Assembly: GCA_963708095.1 (NCBI GenBank)
Contig: OY970182.1
Coordinates: 1,550,001 to 1,614,000 of the forward strand
Direction of reading: 5' to 3'
DNA: 64,000 nt
Origin: JAJZVS01 sp963708095
GTDB lineage: Bacteria; Pseudomonadota; Alphaproteobacteria; Acetobacterales; Acetobacteraceae
Position numbers and translations under genes: made by a program. Position 1 is the first letter of the stretch. Every line of letters begins with the position of its first letter. Positions 17,239 through 24,945 of this stretch are shown piece after piece. Below the pieces are notes generated by a model that was not told the DNA's origin, made no database searches, and was given only the letters and a program-made list of their open reading frames with translations.

Positions 17239-17413
17239 CGCACCCCGCGGCGGACGGGGCGGGCGAAAGCGGAGTGGCAGGCCAGGGTGGGCGGGGTCAA
17301 GCACGGCGGGGTGCAGGCGGGGCGTCGGTAACGAGTGCGGACCAACAGACGGGCCGGTCACCGAACCCGACGCCCCTGCTCTGAGAACCCCGCTGGGGGT
17401 CGGCTTGGTTCAA

Positions 17414-17472
17414 CCCCCCTCTCCCGCGATTGCGGGAGATGTCGGTTCGCGTAGCGAACCGGGTGAGGGTGC
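17414..17472 (+). repeat. Dispersed intergenic repeat R1, partial copy
   Basis: Contains two small palindromes, CTCCCGCGATTGCGGGAG and CGGTTCGCGTAGCGAACCG, followed by GGTGAGGG. The same building blocks appear at 24.5 kb and 39.0 kb. It lies between the divergent pseudouridine synthase and kup genes. Confidence 0.7.
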
Positions 17473-17667
17473 GGCGTGGTGATCCTCGTCCACGGCGGCG
17501 GGCCGGGCGTGGTCCCTCTGGCGCGCGACGGGGCGTTGGGGTCCGGACCGGGACGCGCATGCCTCGTCCCTTGCCGCAAGGTGCCCTGCCGCCGGGGCAG
17601 AGCGCGCTTGTCCGTCCGGGTGCGGAAGCGTATGCGTCCGCCGCCTCTACGACGGAGACCTCCCTGC

Positions 17668-19554
17668 ATGACGGCGGCCCCCGCCGCGACCGCTGCGCCC
17701 CGGCCTGTCCCGCAGTGGACCACGCTACTGGCGGTGCTCGGCATCGTCTATGGCGACATCGGCACCAGCCCGCTCTACGCCTTCAAGTCCAGCCTGATCA
17801 TGTTCCAGGGCATCCGCATCTCCGACGTGGAGATCATGGGCGTCCTGTCGCTGATCTTCTGGTCACTGATCCTGATCGTGACGGTGAAATACGTCACCCT
17901 GGTGATGCGCGCCGACAACCGCGGCGAGGGCGGCATCCTGGCCCTGATGGCGTTGGCGCAGCGGACCTGCGTCAGCCCGTGGATGCGCGGGGCGGTCGCG
18001 TTGACCGGGATCGCCGGTGCCTGCCTGTTCTTCGGCGACGGCCTCATCACGCCGGCGATCTCGGTGCTGTCCGCGGTCGAAGGGCTCGAAGTGTCCTCGC
18101 CCGATTTCAAGGATTTCGTGATCCCGATCAGCGTGGTCGTGATCGTCGTGCTGTTCGCCGCGCAATCGCGCGGCACCGAGCGGGTGGGACGGCTGTTCGG
18201 GCCGGTGATGGTCGTGTGGTTCCTGACGATCGGCCTGATCGGCATCAGCCAGATCGTCGCGCATCCGTACGTGCTGCTGTCGATCTCGCCCTGGTACGCG
18301 GTGCAGCTTTGCCTGGTCTACAAGGGGATGGCATTCTTCGTCCTCGGCGCGGTGGTGCTGTGCGTCACCGGAGCCGAGGCGCTGTATGCCGACATGGGCC
18401 ATTTCGGCGCCCCGCCGATCCGGCTGAGCTGGACCTTCTTCGTGCTGCCCGCGCTGGTGCTGAACTATTTCGGCCAGGGGGCGCTGGTGGTGTCGGATCC
18501 CGCGGCCCTGCGCAATCCGTTCTATCTGTCGGCGCCGCATTGGCTGCAACTGCCGCTGGTGGCGCTCGCCACGGCGGCGACGGTGATCGCCAGCCAGGCG
18601 GTGATCTCCGGGGCCTATTCGCTGGCGCGCCAGGCGATGCAACTCGGCTTCCTGCCGCGCATGACGGTACGCCACACGAGTTCGATCGAGCAGGGGCAGA
18701 TCTACGTCCCGCAAGTGAACATGCTGCTGGCGGTGGGCGTGCTGCTGCTGGTGCTGGCGTTCCAGACCTCCGACAGCCTTGCCTCCGCCTACGGTATCGC
18801 GGTGACCGGCACCTTCCTGTGCACCTGCGTGCTGGCCGCGATCGTGTTCCGCCGACAGTTCCACTGGCGGCGTTCGGCCGCGCTCGGCGTATTCGGCGCG
18901 CTGTTCCTGATCGACCTCGTGTTCTTCTCCGCCAACACGCTGAAAGTGGTGGAGGGCGGCTGGGTGCCGCTCTTGCTCGGGCTCGGGCTGATGGCGCTTA
19001 TGACGTCGTGGAAGCGCGGGCGAGAGCTTCTGCTGGCGCGCTGGACACAGGACAGCCTGCCGCTGGCGCCGTTCCTGGCGCGGCTGCCGCAGTCGCGCAC
19101 CCTGCGGGTGCCGGGAATGGCGATCTTCCTGACCGGCAATCCGGACTACGTGCCGACGTCGCTGCTGCACAATCTCAAGCACAACAAGGTGCTGCACGAG
19201 CGGGTGGTCTTCGTCACGGTGCAGAATCTCGATGTGCCCGAGGCGCGCACAAGGATGAGCGTGGAAGAGCTGGCGCCCGGCATCACCCGCGTGATCCTGC
19301 GCTACGGCTTCATGGAGAGCCCGAACATCCCGCGCGCGCTGGAGGACCTGCCGGCGCGCGGCGTGCCGTTCGATCCGATGCAGGCGAGCTATTTCCTCGG
19401 CCGTGAGGTCATGGTGCCCGGCCAGGCGCCGAAGATGGCGATCTGGCGGCGCTGGCTGTTCCTGGTGATGGCGCGCAACGCGGTGCCGGCGACGGAGTTC
19501 TTCCGCATCCCGTCCGACCGGGTGGTGGAGCTTGGCGTGCGGGTGGCGATCTGA
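17668..19554 (+). CDS. kup: Kup-family potassium uptake transporter
   Basis: The 628-residue protein has the KUP hallmark GIVYGDIGTSPLYAFKS at the first membrane span. About twelve hydrophobic spans follow (for example GVLSLIFWSLILIVTVKY and TGIAGACLFFGDGLITPA). A soluble C-terminal domain starts at about residue 480, with PGMAIFLTGNPDYVPTSLLH. Kup transporters import K+ with protons across the inner membrane. ATG 17668 has GGAG about 10 nt upstream and starts 23 residues before the conserved motif, as is usual. Earlier in-frame starts would add a low-complexity leader. Confidence 0.95.
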   Translation: MTAAPAATAAPRPVPQWTTLLAVLGIVYGDIGTSPLYAFKSSLIMFQGIRISDVEIMGVLSLIFWSLILIVTVKYVTLVMRADNRGEGGILALMALAQRTCVSPWMRGAVALTGIAGACLFFGDGLITPAISVLSAVEGLEVSSPDFKDFVIPISVVVIVVLFAAQSRGTERVGRLFGPVMVVWFLTIGLIGISQIVAHPYVLLSISPWYAVQLCLVYKGMAFFVLGAVVLCVTGAEALYADMGHFGAPPIRLSWTFFVLPALVLNYFGQGALVVSDPAALRNPFYLSAPHWLQLPLVALATAATVIASQAVISGAYSLARQAMQLGFLPRMTVRHTSSIEQGQIYVPQVNMLLAVGVLLLVLAFQTSDSLASAYGIAVTGTFLCTCVLAAIVFRRQFHWRRSAALGVFGALFLIDLVFFSANTLKVVEGGWVPLLLGLGLMALMTSWKRGRELLLARWTQDSLPLAPFLARLPQSRTLRVPGMAIFLTGNPDYVPTSLLHNLKHNKVLHERVVFVTVQNLDVPEARTRMSVEELAPGITRVILRYGFMESPNIPRALEDLPARGVPFDPMQASYFLGREVMVPGQAPKMAIWRRWLFLVMARNAVPATEFFRIPSDRVVELGVRVAI

Positions 19555-19940
19555 CCACGGCGGCGCTCTGACCGCCCCGGCGCGCCTCTGGCGTGGGGCC
19601 GGCATGCATTCACGCAATCGCGGGCGGTGACGGCGAACGCCGCGCTTGATACGGGGCGCCGCCGGGACTAGATCGGTCGGGCGAGGTGCGCCCCGACGGG
19701 ACGCGCCAGCACGCCGTGCGCCGCCCGGCGTGGAGCCACTGACCAATCTGGATCACATGCGACCGCGATCTATCACTACCGCCGCCGACTGCCACGGTCC
19801 GCACCGCGTGCGTGCCGGCAGCACGGCGGAACGGATCGCCCGGCCGGGTCCTGCGACCATGGGCAGAGCGTCGGCCATCGGCTGATCCCCCCGCCCCTGC
19901 GCAAGCCTTCCGGGCTCATGACGACCCGAAGGAGGCTTGC
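19555..19940. other. Intergenic region after kup
   Basis: No gene is supported in these 386 bases. Open frames here have Arg/Pro/Ala-rich shadow composition and no ribosome-binding site. The segment from about 19740 is less G+C-rich and could hold the promoter of the leader and NRAMP transcript, but no clear -35/-10 pair was found. Confidence 0.5.
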
Positions 19941-20135
19941 ATGACCTTGTTTGCACCCATGCCCCGATCGCCTTCCCATGCGTCGCCTTCCGGTGCCGCC
20001 CGTGGTCGCGTCGCTGCACGCGCCGTCGCCGGCGTTCCTGCGCGCGCCCGCGGCGTGGCGCGGGTCCCTGCCCTGCTGCCGCGGGGCATACGGACGCCGT
20101 GCCTGCCGGCTTCGATCGGCGAAGGAGCGTTCTGA
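19941..20135 (+). CDS. Possible leader ORF 1 upstream of the NRAMP-like transporter
   Basis: This 64-codon frame is not recognisable by family and is Arg/Ala/Pro-rich. Its main support is a full Shine-Dalgarno match, AAGGAGG at 19929-19935, only 5 nt before the ATG. Its stop overlaps the ATG of a second short frame (TGATG at 20133-20137), which suggests coupled translation. It lies in the long 5' region of the transporter at 20269, so a regulatory role for its translation is possible. It may also be noise. Confidence 0.4.
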   Translation: MTLFAPMPRSPSHASPSGAARGRVAARAVAGVPARARGVARVPALLPRGIRTPCLPASIGEGAF

Positions 20136-20215
20136 TGGAAGACGGACCTAGTCGGGGCCGGGCCGCCGCGCCCGGTCCCCGCCGAGACCCGCACCGGAGC
20201 CGAGAGGGCCGCTGA
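20135..20215 (+). CDS. Possible leader peptide 2 upstream of the NRAMP-like transporter
   Basis: This 26-residue peptide starts MEDGPSRGRAAAPGPRR and ends 53 nt before the transporter ATG. GAAGGAG at 20121-20127 gives it a good ribosome-binding site, and it overlaps the stop of leader ORF 1. An acidic/proline N-terminus followed by Arg residues is reminiscent of MgtL-type Mg2+-responsive leader peptides. The resemblance is only in composition. A strong hairpin (20153-20181) is embedded in the frame, as expected for an attenuator. Confidence 0.4.
   Translation: MEDGPSRGRAAAPGPRRDPHRSREGR
20153..20181 (+). promoter_or_regulatory. Strong stem-loop inside leader ORF 2
   Basis: CGGGGCCGGGC pairs with GCCCGG(T)CCCCG around a six-base loop, with a single bulged T. 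This gives 11 base pairs, nearly all G-C. It lies inside the short reading frame 20135-20215, so ribosomes translating that frame would disrupt it. No T-run follows, so any effect would be on Rho access, translation or RNA folding rather than intrinsic termination. Confidence 0.5.
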
Positions 20216-20268
20216 CCGCGCCGCCCGCCTCGCCCGGTGCTCCCCGGACGAAGCAGGAATGCAGCGCG

Positions 20269-21579
20269 ATGGCCTTCGCCACTCCACTCCCGCCCGCTGG
20301 AAGCCGCACCGCGGCACCCCGACCGCGCTGGCGCACTTCGCTGCTGCGCTTCCTCGTGGTCGCCGGCCCCGGGCTGATCGTGATGGTCGCCGACAACGAT
20401 GCCGGCGCCGTCTCCACCTATACCCAGGCGGGGGCGCAATACGGCACGCATCTGCTGTGGGTGCTGCTCGCCCTGTTGCCGGTCACCTATTTCGTGCAGG
20501 AAATGGTGGCCAGGCTCGGTATCGCCACCGGTCAGGGCCACGCCGCCATGATCTACCAGCGGTTCGGCACGTGGTGGGGGCGGTTCTCGCTGTTCGACCT
20601 GCTGTTGGTCAATTTCCTTACCCTGGTCACGGAATTCGCCGCCATCGCGCTCGCCGCACAGGCCGCCGGCGTGCCACCGGCGCTGGCGGTACCGTTGGCC
20701 GCGGCGGGGCTCGTGCTGCTGGTCGGCACCGGTAGCTATCGGCGCTGGGAACGCATGACGCTCGGACTGTGCGCACTCAGCCTGGGCTGGTTCTGGCTCG
20801 CGCTTGCAGCGCGACCGGAGTGGGAGAACGTGCTCGGCCACACGGTGGTGCCGAACCTGCCGGCGGGGGGGCTCTCGGGTTCGCTCGTGTTCCTGGTGAT
20901 CGCCATCGTTGGGACCACGGTCGCGCCATGGCAATTGTTCTTCCAGCAGTCCTGCGTCGCCGACAAGCGGCTGCGGTTCGCCGACCTCGGCGCCGCCCGG
21001 ATCGATACGTTCATTGGCGCGGTGGCCGTCGTGGCGTTCGCGGTCTGCATGATGCTGGTGGGCGACGCGCTGCATCGCGCCGGAGTTGCCTACCGCGATC
21101 CCGCGCAGATGGCCGGAGCGCTGGCGCCGCTGCTCGGGCGTGCCGGCGCGGGGCTGATCCTGGTGCTGATGTGCAACGCGGCCCTGCTCGGCGCCACCGC
21201 GATCTCGCTGTCTTCGGCCTGGGCCTGGGGCGAGGTCATGGGCGGGCGCACCAGCCTCGAGGCGCGCATGAGCGAGGCGCCGCGCTTCTATGCGGTCTAT
21301 GCGCTCTGCGTCGCCGCCGCTGCGGCACTGGTGCTGGTCCCGGGCGCACCGCTGCAGGCGATCATCCTGGGCGTGCAGGTGCTCGCCGGCATCATGCTGC
21401 CGTCAGCGATCGTGTTCCTGCAATTGCTGCTGAACGATGCCGAGTTGCTCGGGCCGCGCTTCGTCAACCGGCGCTGGAACAACTGGGTGAACTGGAGCGT
21501 GATCGGCGTGTTGTTCGCGCTATCGCTCGTGCTTGCCGCCCAGGTGCTGGTGCCTGGCCTTTTCGCCTCTGTCGCCTGA
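20269..21579 (+). CDS. NRAMP-family divalent metal transporter with altered metal-site motifs
   Basis: The 436-residue protein has the NRAMP (SLC11) fold, with about eleven spans and the family's paired inverted topology. The two unwound metal-binding segments are atypical. Span 1 reads ADNDAGAVST, where the canonical DPGN is replaced by D44-A-G-A47. Span 6 reads GTTVAPWQLFFQQS, where the usual MPH becomes A-P-W. Loss of the metal-coordinating Asn and Met suggests a substrate other than Mn2+/Fe2+; Mg2+, as in NRAMP-related magnesium transporters, is one possibility. It has a long leader with two short ORFs, and a 62-residue membrane protein gene follows 17 bp later. Confidence 0.85.
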   Translation: MAFATPLPPAGSRTAAPRPRWRTSLLRFLVVAGPGLIVMVADNDAGAVSTYTQAGAQYGTHLLWVLLALLPVTYFVQEMVARLGIATGQGHAAMIYQRFGTWWGRFSLFDLLLVNFLTLVTEFAAIALAAQAAGVPPALAVPLAAAGLVLLVGTGSYRRWERMTLGLCALSLGWFWLALAARPEWENVLGHTVVPNLPAGGLSGSLVFLVIAIVGTTVAPWQLFFQQSCVADKRLRFADLGAARIDTFIGAVAVVAFAVCMMLVGDALHRAGVAYRDPAQMAGALAPLLGRAGAGLILVLMCNAALLGATAISLSSAWAWGEVMGGRTSLEARMSEAPRFYAVYALCVAAAAALVLVPGAPLQAIILGVQVLAGIMLPSAIVFLQLLLNDAELLGPRFVNRRWNNWVNWSVIGVLFALSLVLAAQVLVPGLFASVA

Positions 21580-21596
21580 TCCGAAGGAGATTGCAT

Positions 21597-21785
21597 ATGT
21601 CCGACCTCGCCTTCGATTCGCGCGTGGTGCATCCGCTGGACGACGCGCCGGAGGAGAAATTGTTCCGGCCGGACCTCGGCCGCATCCGGCTGACCCGCAC
21701 GGTGCGGCTGTCATTGCTGGGCTTGCGGATCTACCTGCTGCTGATGCTGGCGCTGTTGGCGGCGCGCTGCCTGAGCGGCGTCTGA
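21597..21785 (+). CDS. Small single-span membrane protein following the NRAMP-like gene
   Basis: A 62-residue protein with a soluble, acidic N-terminal half (HPLDDAPEEKLFRPDLGRI) and one C-terminal span, LLGLRIYLLLMLALLAARC. GAAGGAGA at 21583-21590 gives a strong ribosome-binding site six nt before ATG 21597. It starts 17 bp after the transporter stop, so it is almost certainly in the same transcript and may be an accessory subunit. No known family was recognised. Confidence 0.75.
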   Translation: MSDLAFDSRVVHPLDDAPEEKLFRPDLGRIRLTRTVRLSLLGLRIYLLLMLALLAARCLSGV

Positions 21786-21961
21786 CGGCGCGGCGCCGCG
21801 CTCGAAGGCACGGTGCACCGCGGCTCACGGACTGCCGCAGAGCGATTCGCGCGCCGGGAAGTGCTGCCACCCACCCACCCACGCACGCACCGATATCCAT
21901 GTTGCCCGACCCATGCTGCCGCGCCTCCCGCCGTCATGTCATGCCGCCCACCCTCTCATGC

Positions 21962-22099
21962 GATGCGGTCCATGCGCTCTTGCGTGACGCCCCGCACGCT
22001 GCCACGCGATGCGTCTCCGCCCTCGCACGCGATGCTGCCCCGCGCTCTCGCGCGATGCTGCCCCGCGCTCTCGCGCGACGCCGCTCACGCGCTGTTGAC
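21962..22099. repeat. About six degenerate 22-24 bp tandem units
   Basis: Successive units all begin GA(T/C)GC and end in a (G/A)CGC-type block. Two central units (22031-22053 and 22054-22076) are identical: GATGCTGCCCCGCGCTCTCG plus CGC. The period of 23 is not a multiple of three, so a coding origin is unlikely. The array fills most of the space between the NRAMP operon and the MarR gene. Apart from it, the 636-base gap 21786-22421 holds no gene I can support. Confidence 0.85.
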
Positions 22100-22421
22100 C
22101 GCCGCGACGGGGTGACAGCGGCGGGAGCGTCAATATGATGTAGCCGTAATATGATGGCATTCGGGCCGACAGGCGGGGGGTGCGATGTTGGAGTTCCTGT
22201 CGTTGGGAGACGCAGGACGATGGCCGGCGCGACGTAGCCCCGGACCGTTTCCCCCTGGCGGCGCCGGTCTCCGCCCGTCGGCCATCGTTGCTTCCCTGCG
22301 GCGCGGGGCGTGCCAACTCCGTACGGCGGCATTGCAATTCCGGCACCCGTGACAATTTGCAGTCGACACGGCGACGGCACTGTCCGCACCGTGACGAGGC
22401 CATCAGAAGGATCTCGACACA

Positions 22422-22826
22422 ATGAGTACCTCAGCCAACGAAACTGCCGACGGCCTGGCCGGCGTCCTGCGCAACACGATCGTGGAACTGGTGCGCCGCG
22501 ACGGCACGGACCTGTCGTCTCGCCAGCTCGGCGTGTTCCTCATCTGCTATCTGGAACAGGAGGCACAGACCGTCCGCGGGCTGGCCGCACGGCTCAACGT
22601 CTCCAAGCCTGCCATTACCCGTGCGCTCGATCGCCTGACCGAATTCGATCTGGTGAAGCGCAAGGCCGATCCGTCGGATCGGCGCAGCGTGCTGGTGCAG
22701 CGCACGCCGGGTGGGACCGCGTTCCTGCGCGAGGTCCGCTCCATCCTGCGCGTTGCCGCCGCTCCGCCGAAGTCATCGGATGGCGGCCGCAGCGCGCGGG
22801 CGCACGAGGCGCGGGTCACGCACTGA
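22422..22826 (+). CDS. MarR-family transcriptional regulator
   Basis: The 134-residue protein has the MarR winged helix. RQLGVFLICYLEQEAQTVRG is the first helical part. LAARLNVSKPAITRALDRLTE is the recognition helix region, and LVKRKADPSDRRSVLVQRTP is the wing with the conserved DxRS. The C-terminal dimerisation tail is short and Arg/Ala-rich. Members are dimers that repress or activate genes in response to small molecules. Its target is not evident; the neighbours are a CMD-family protein on the opposite strand and the NRAMP operon. Confidence 0.88.
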   Translation: MSTSANETADGLAGVLRNTIVELVRRDGTDLSSRQLGVFLICYLEQEAQTVRGLAARLNVSKPAITRALDRLTEFDLVKRKADPSDRRSVLVQRTPGGTAFLREVRSILRVAAAPPKSSDGGRSARAHEARVTH

Positions 22827-23208
22827 ACGCACGGCCGCAGGGCGGGCCATCGACGGCCTGCCGGACGGCGCTGATCGACGATGCCAGGCCTTGTCCGGGG
22901 GGGACGGGTCCCGAATGATCGGGACCCGTCCGGACCGGTTTCGCCGAATCGAGTTGGCCGGACCCGGATCGTGCGGCCTTTGGGGCGGAGTGCCCCAAGC
23001 ATGATCGGCCGCGACATTTGGCCGAGGGGATGTTGAGCCCCAGGCGGCTGTAGTAGGGCCTTGCGCGCCACGAACCCGGCCGTGTCTGCAGGACCGCCTC
23101 GTGTCGCGGGTGTCCAGGGGACGGGAGCCCCCGGTCACCCACATTTTGCCCGGTTTTACTGGCGGCTCCCTTTCCGACAGCCGTCATGCGCCCCGTGTGC
23201 GACGGGGA
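22827..23208. other. Intergenic region with a perfect hairpin
   Basis: No gene is supported. A 13-bp perfect stem (GGACGGGTCCCGA at 22902-22914 and its complement at 22919-22931, loop ATGA) is the main structure. It could end transcripts from the MarR gene, although only a short T-run (GGTTTCG) follows. The rest shows nothing recognisable. Confidence 0.6.
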
Positions 23209-23538
23209 TTACGTCCCCTCCGCCTCGAACACCTCGCGCGCCACGTTGGCTGCCGTCATCGCGCACGGCCAGCCACCGTAGAACGCGACATGGGTGATAA
23301 GCTCGGAAAGCTCCTCCTTCGACAAGCCGTGGAACAGCGCCCGCTGCAGGTGGCCCTTGAGCTGCTCCGGCCGGTACGTGGCGACCAGCACCGCGCAGGT
23401 GATCAGGCTGCGGTCGCGCTTGGAGAGTTCCTTGCGCTCCCAGATATCGCCGAACAACACCTTTTCGGTGACATCGATCAGCTTGGGGACGGTCGCGCGC
23501 ACCTTGTCGCGGGACGCGGTGGTAGGGGCTTTGGTCAT
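23209..23538 (-). CDS. Carboxymuconolactone decarboxylase family protein
   Basis: The 109-residue protein matches the CMD/AhpD-like family. DIWERKELSKRDRSLITCAV and the segments GHLQRALFHGLSKEEL and HVAFYGGWPCAMTAA are the family blocks. The pair typical of AhpD (CxxC) is absent, so a peroxidase role is unlikely; gamma-carboxymuconolactone decarboxylase-like enzymes and stress-response proteins share this form. ATG 23538 has GGAGG about 8 nt upstream. The longer upstream frame is not supported. Confidence 0.85.
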   Translation of the reverse strand: MTKAPTTASRDKVRATVPKLIDVTEKVLFGDIWERKELSKRDRSLITCAVLVATYRPEQLKGHLQRALFHGLSKEELSELITHVAFYGGWPCAMTAANVAREVFEAEGT

Positions 23539-23612
23539 GTGCGGTTCCTCCGTTCGCGGACGTCGGGGGAGAGTGCACACCACCCGGGCAGTGCTGTCGA
23601 GCCGGCCGCCGC

Positions 23613-24455
23613 CTAGCCGACGAGCAACCCCAGGGCCACCGCCCCGGCGGCCAGGCAGTAATACGCAAACGGCGCCAGCGCCCAGGCCTCGTGGCCGCGG
23701 AAATACCGCATCAGGAACGCGGTGCTGGCGAACGCGGTGCCGCCCGCCACCACCGCCGCCACCACCGAGATCCCCCACATCCCGTGCGACGCGCCGGCAT
23801 GCAGCAGCTTCGGCACTTCCAGCACGCCGGCGCCCACGATCACCGGAGTCGCGATCAGGAAGGAGAAATGCGCCGCGCCTTCATGCGTGATGCCGCGCAG
23901 GAGGCCGCCCACCATGGTGGCGCCGGAGCGCGAGATGCCCGGAATGAATGCCAGGCACTGCCAGCAGCCGATCACGATGGCGTCGCGCGCGGTGAGGGTG
24001 GAAAGCGCACGCAACGACCCGGGCGGCCGCCGCCCGCGCAGCCGCTCGGCGCCGAGGAGCAGCAGCGCGTTGACGATCAGGAACAATGCCGCCACGCGCG
24101 GATCGCCGAACAGCCGGCGCAGCGGGTGTTCCAGCACGAATCCGATCAGCACGGCGGGCAGGGTCGCCAGCACGATCAGTCCGAACACCCGCCGGCTTTC
24201 CGCCACCTCGTGGGCGGAGCCGCGACCGACGATGCCGATCGCCAGCGCCCACCAGTCGCGCCAGAAATACACGAGCAGCGCGGTCGCGGTGCCGAGGTGC
24301 AGCATCACCAGGAACGGCAGGAAGGCCGGGGCGTGCTGGTCGATGTGCCAGCCGAGCACGGCCGGGGCGACCACGGCATGGCCCAGGCTGCTGACCGGGA
24401 ACAATTCGGTGGCGCCCTGCAGCACCGCGAGGATGATCGCCTGGAGATGGGTCAT
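23613..24455 (-). CDS. uppP: Undecaprenyl-diphosphatase
   Basis: The 280-residue integral membrane protein shows both UppP/BacA motifs. The (E/Q)-rich first motif is LQGATELFPVSSLGHAV, with the catalytic Glu and Ser. The second motif is PGISRSGATMVGGLLRG, with the catalytic Arg. It removes a phosphate from undecaprenyl pyrophosphate on the periplasmic side to recycle the lipid carrier for cell-wall synthesis. ATG 24455 places motif 1 at the usual distance; the frame upstream runs into repeat sequence. Confidence 0.95.
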   Translation of the reverse strand: MTHLQAIILAVLQGATELFPVSSLGHAVVAPAVLGWHIDQHAPAFLPFLVMLHLGTATALLVYFWRDWWALAIGIVGRGSAHEVAESRRVFGLIVLATLPAVLIGFVLEHPLRRLFGDPRVAALFLIVNALLLLGAERLRGRRPPGSLRALSTLTARDAIVIGCWQCLAFIPGISRSGATMVGGLLRGITHEGAAHFSFLIATPVIVGAGVLEVPKLLHAGASHGMWGISVVAAVVAGGTAFASTAFLMRYFRGHEAWALAPFAYYCLAAGAVALGLLVG

Positions 24456-24523
24456 GCGCCGGTTCCTGACGGAAACGCGCGCTGCGGGCAAGCCTGACCG
24501 GCGAGTATTGACCGCCCTCCCCA

Positions 24524-24664
24524 GGGCAATCGGGTGGAACCTCCGGCGTGTCACCTCTCCCGCTCTCGCGGGCTTGGGCCGCGAAGCGGACCAAGGTCGC
24601 CGTGCGCAGCACGGCGGGTGAGGGCATGAGGCACGGCACCCTCACCCGGTCCGCTGCGCGAACC
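24524..24664 (-). repeat. Dispersed intergenic repeat R1, near-complete copy
   Basis: About 140 bp, and roughly 85-90% similar by eye to the reverse complement of 38935-39120. Shared blocks include CCTCTCCCGCTCTCGCGGGC, TTGGGCCGCGAAGCGGACCA, GCGCAGCACGGCGGG and CACCCGGTCCGCTGCGCGAA. It abuts the truncated cyclase gene at 24671. Confidence 0.8.
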
Positions 24665-24670
24665 ACCGCC

Positions 24671-24945
24671 GCACGCTGGCCGACGGCGCAGGGCGTGGTG
24701 GCAATCGGCCGCGACAACATGGTCGTGGAGGTGCAGCCCATCCCCGACCGCACTCTGGCGCTGCCGGTGCACCGGCACGCTCTGGCCGAGGCCGGGGTGC
24801 GCCTGATCGAGAACCTAGCGCTGGAGGAGCCGGCGGCCGCAGGCATTGCCCGCTTCTGCTTCATCCCGCTGGCGGCGAAGTTTCGCGGTGCGACCGGTTC
24901 CCGGGTGCGTCCCGTCGCACTGGTGCCCGTCGCACTGGTGCAGGT
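24671..24945 (+). pseudogene. C-terminal remnant of a cyclase-family (kynurenine formamidase-like) gene
   Basis: The + strand translation VVAIGRDNMVVEVQP, then LPVHRHALAEAGVRLIENLA and FIPLAAKFRGATGSRVRPVA, is the C-terminal part of the PF04199 cyclase family (metal-dependent hydrolases such as KynB). The N-terminal two-thirds, including the HxGTHxDxP metal motif, is missing. The left break coincides with repeat R1. After RPVAL a short DNA duplication, GTCGCACTGGTGCCC/GTCGCACTGGTGCAG, destroys the natural end. It overlaps, antisense, the 3' end of the glycosyltransferase gene. Confidence 0.8.

Noticed and set aside
13876..17361. One 1161-codon frame joining AsmA and the pseudouridine synthase region
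   Set aside because: Only the part from 16164 down is AsmA-like and starts with a membrane anchor. Upstream residues are the pseudouridine synthase read in another frame.
17863..19746. 627-codon minus-strand frame opposite kup
   Set aside because: Arg/His/Gln-rich composition and no motif. kup on the plus strand has complete family motifs.
21962..22099. CRISPR array
   Set aside because: Units are contiguous, without unique spacers, and no cas gene is near.
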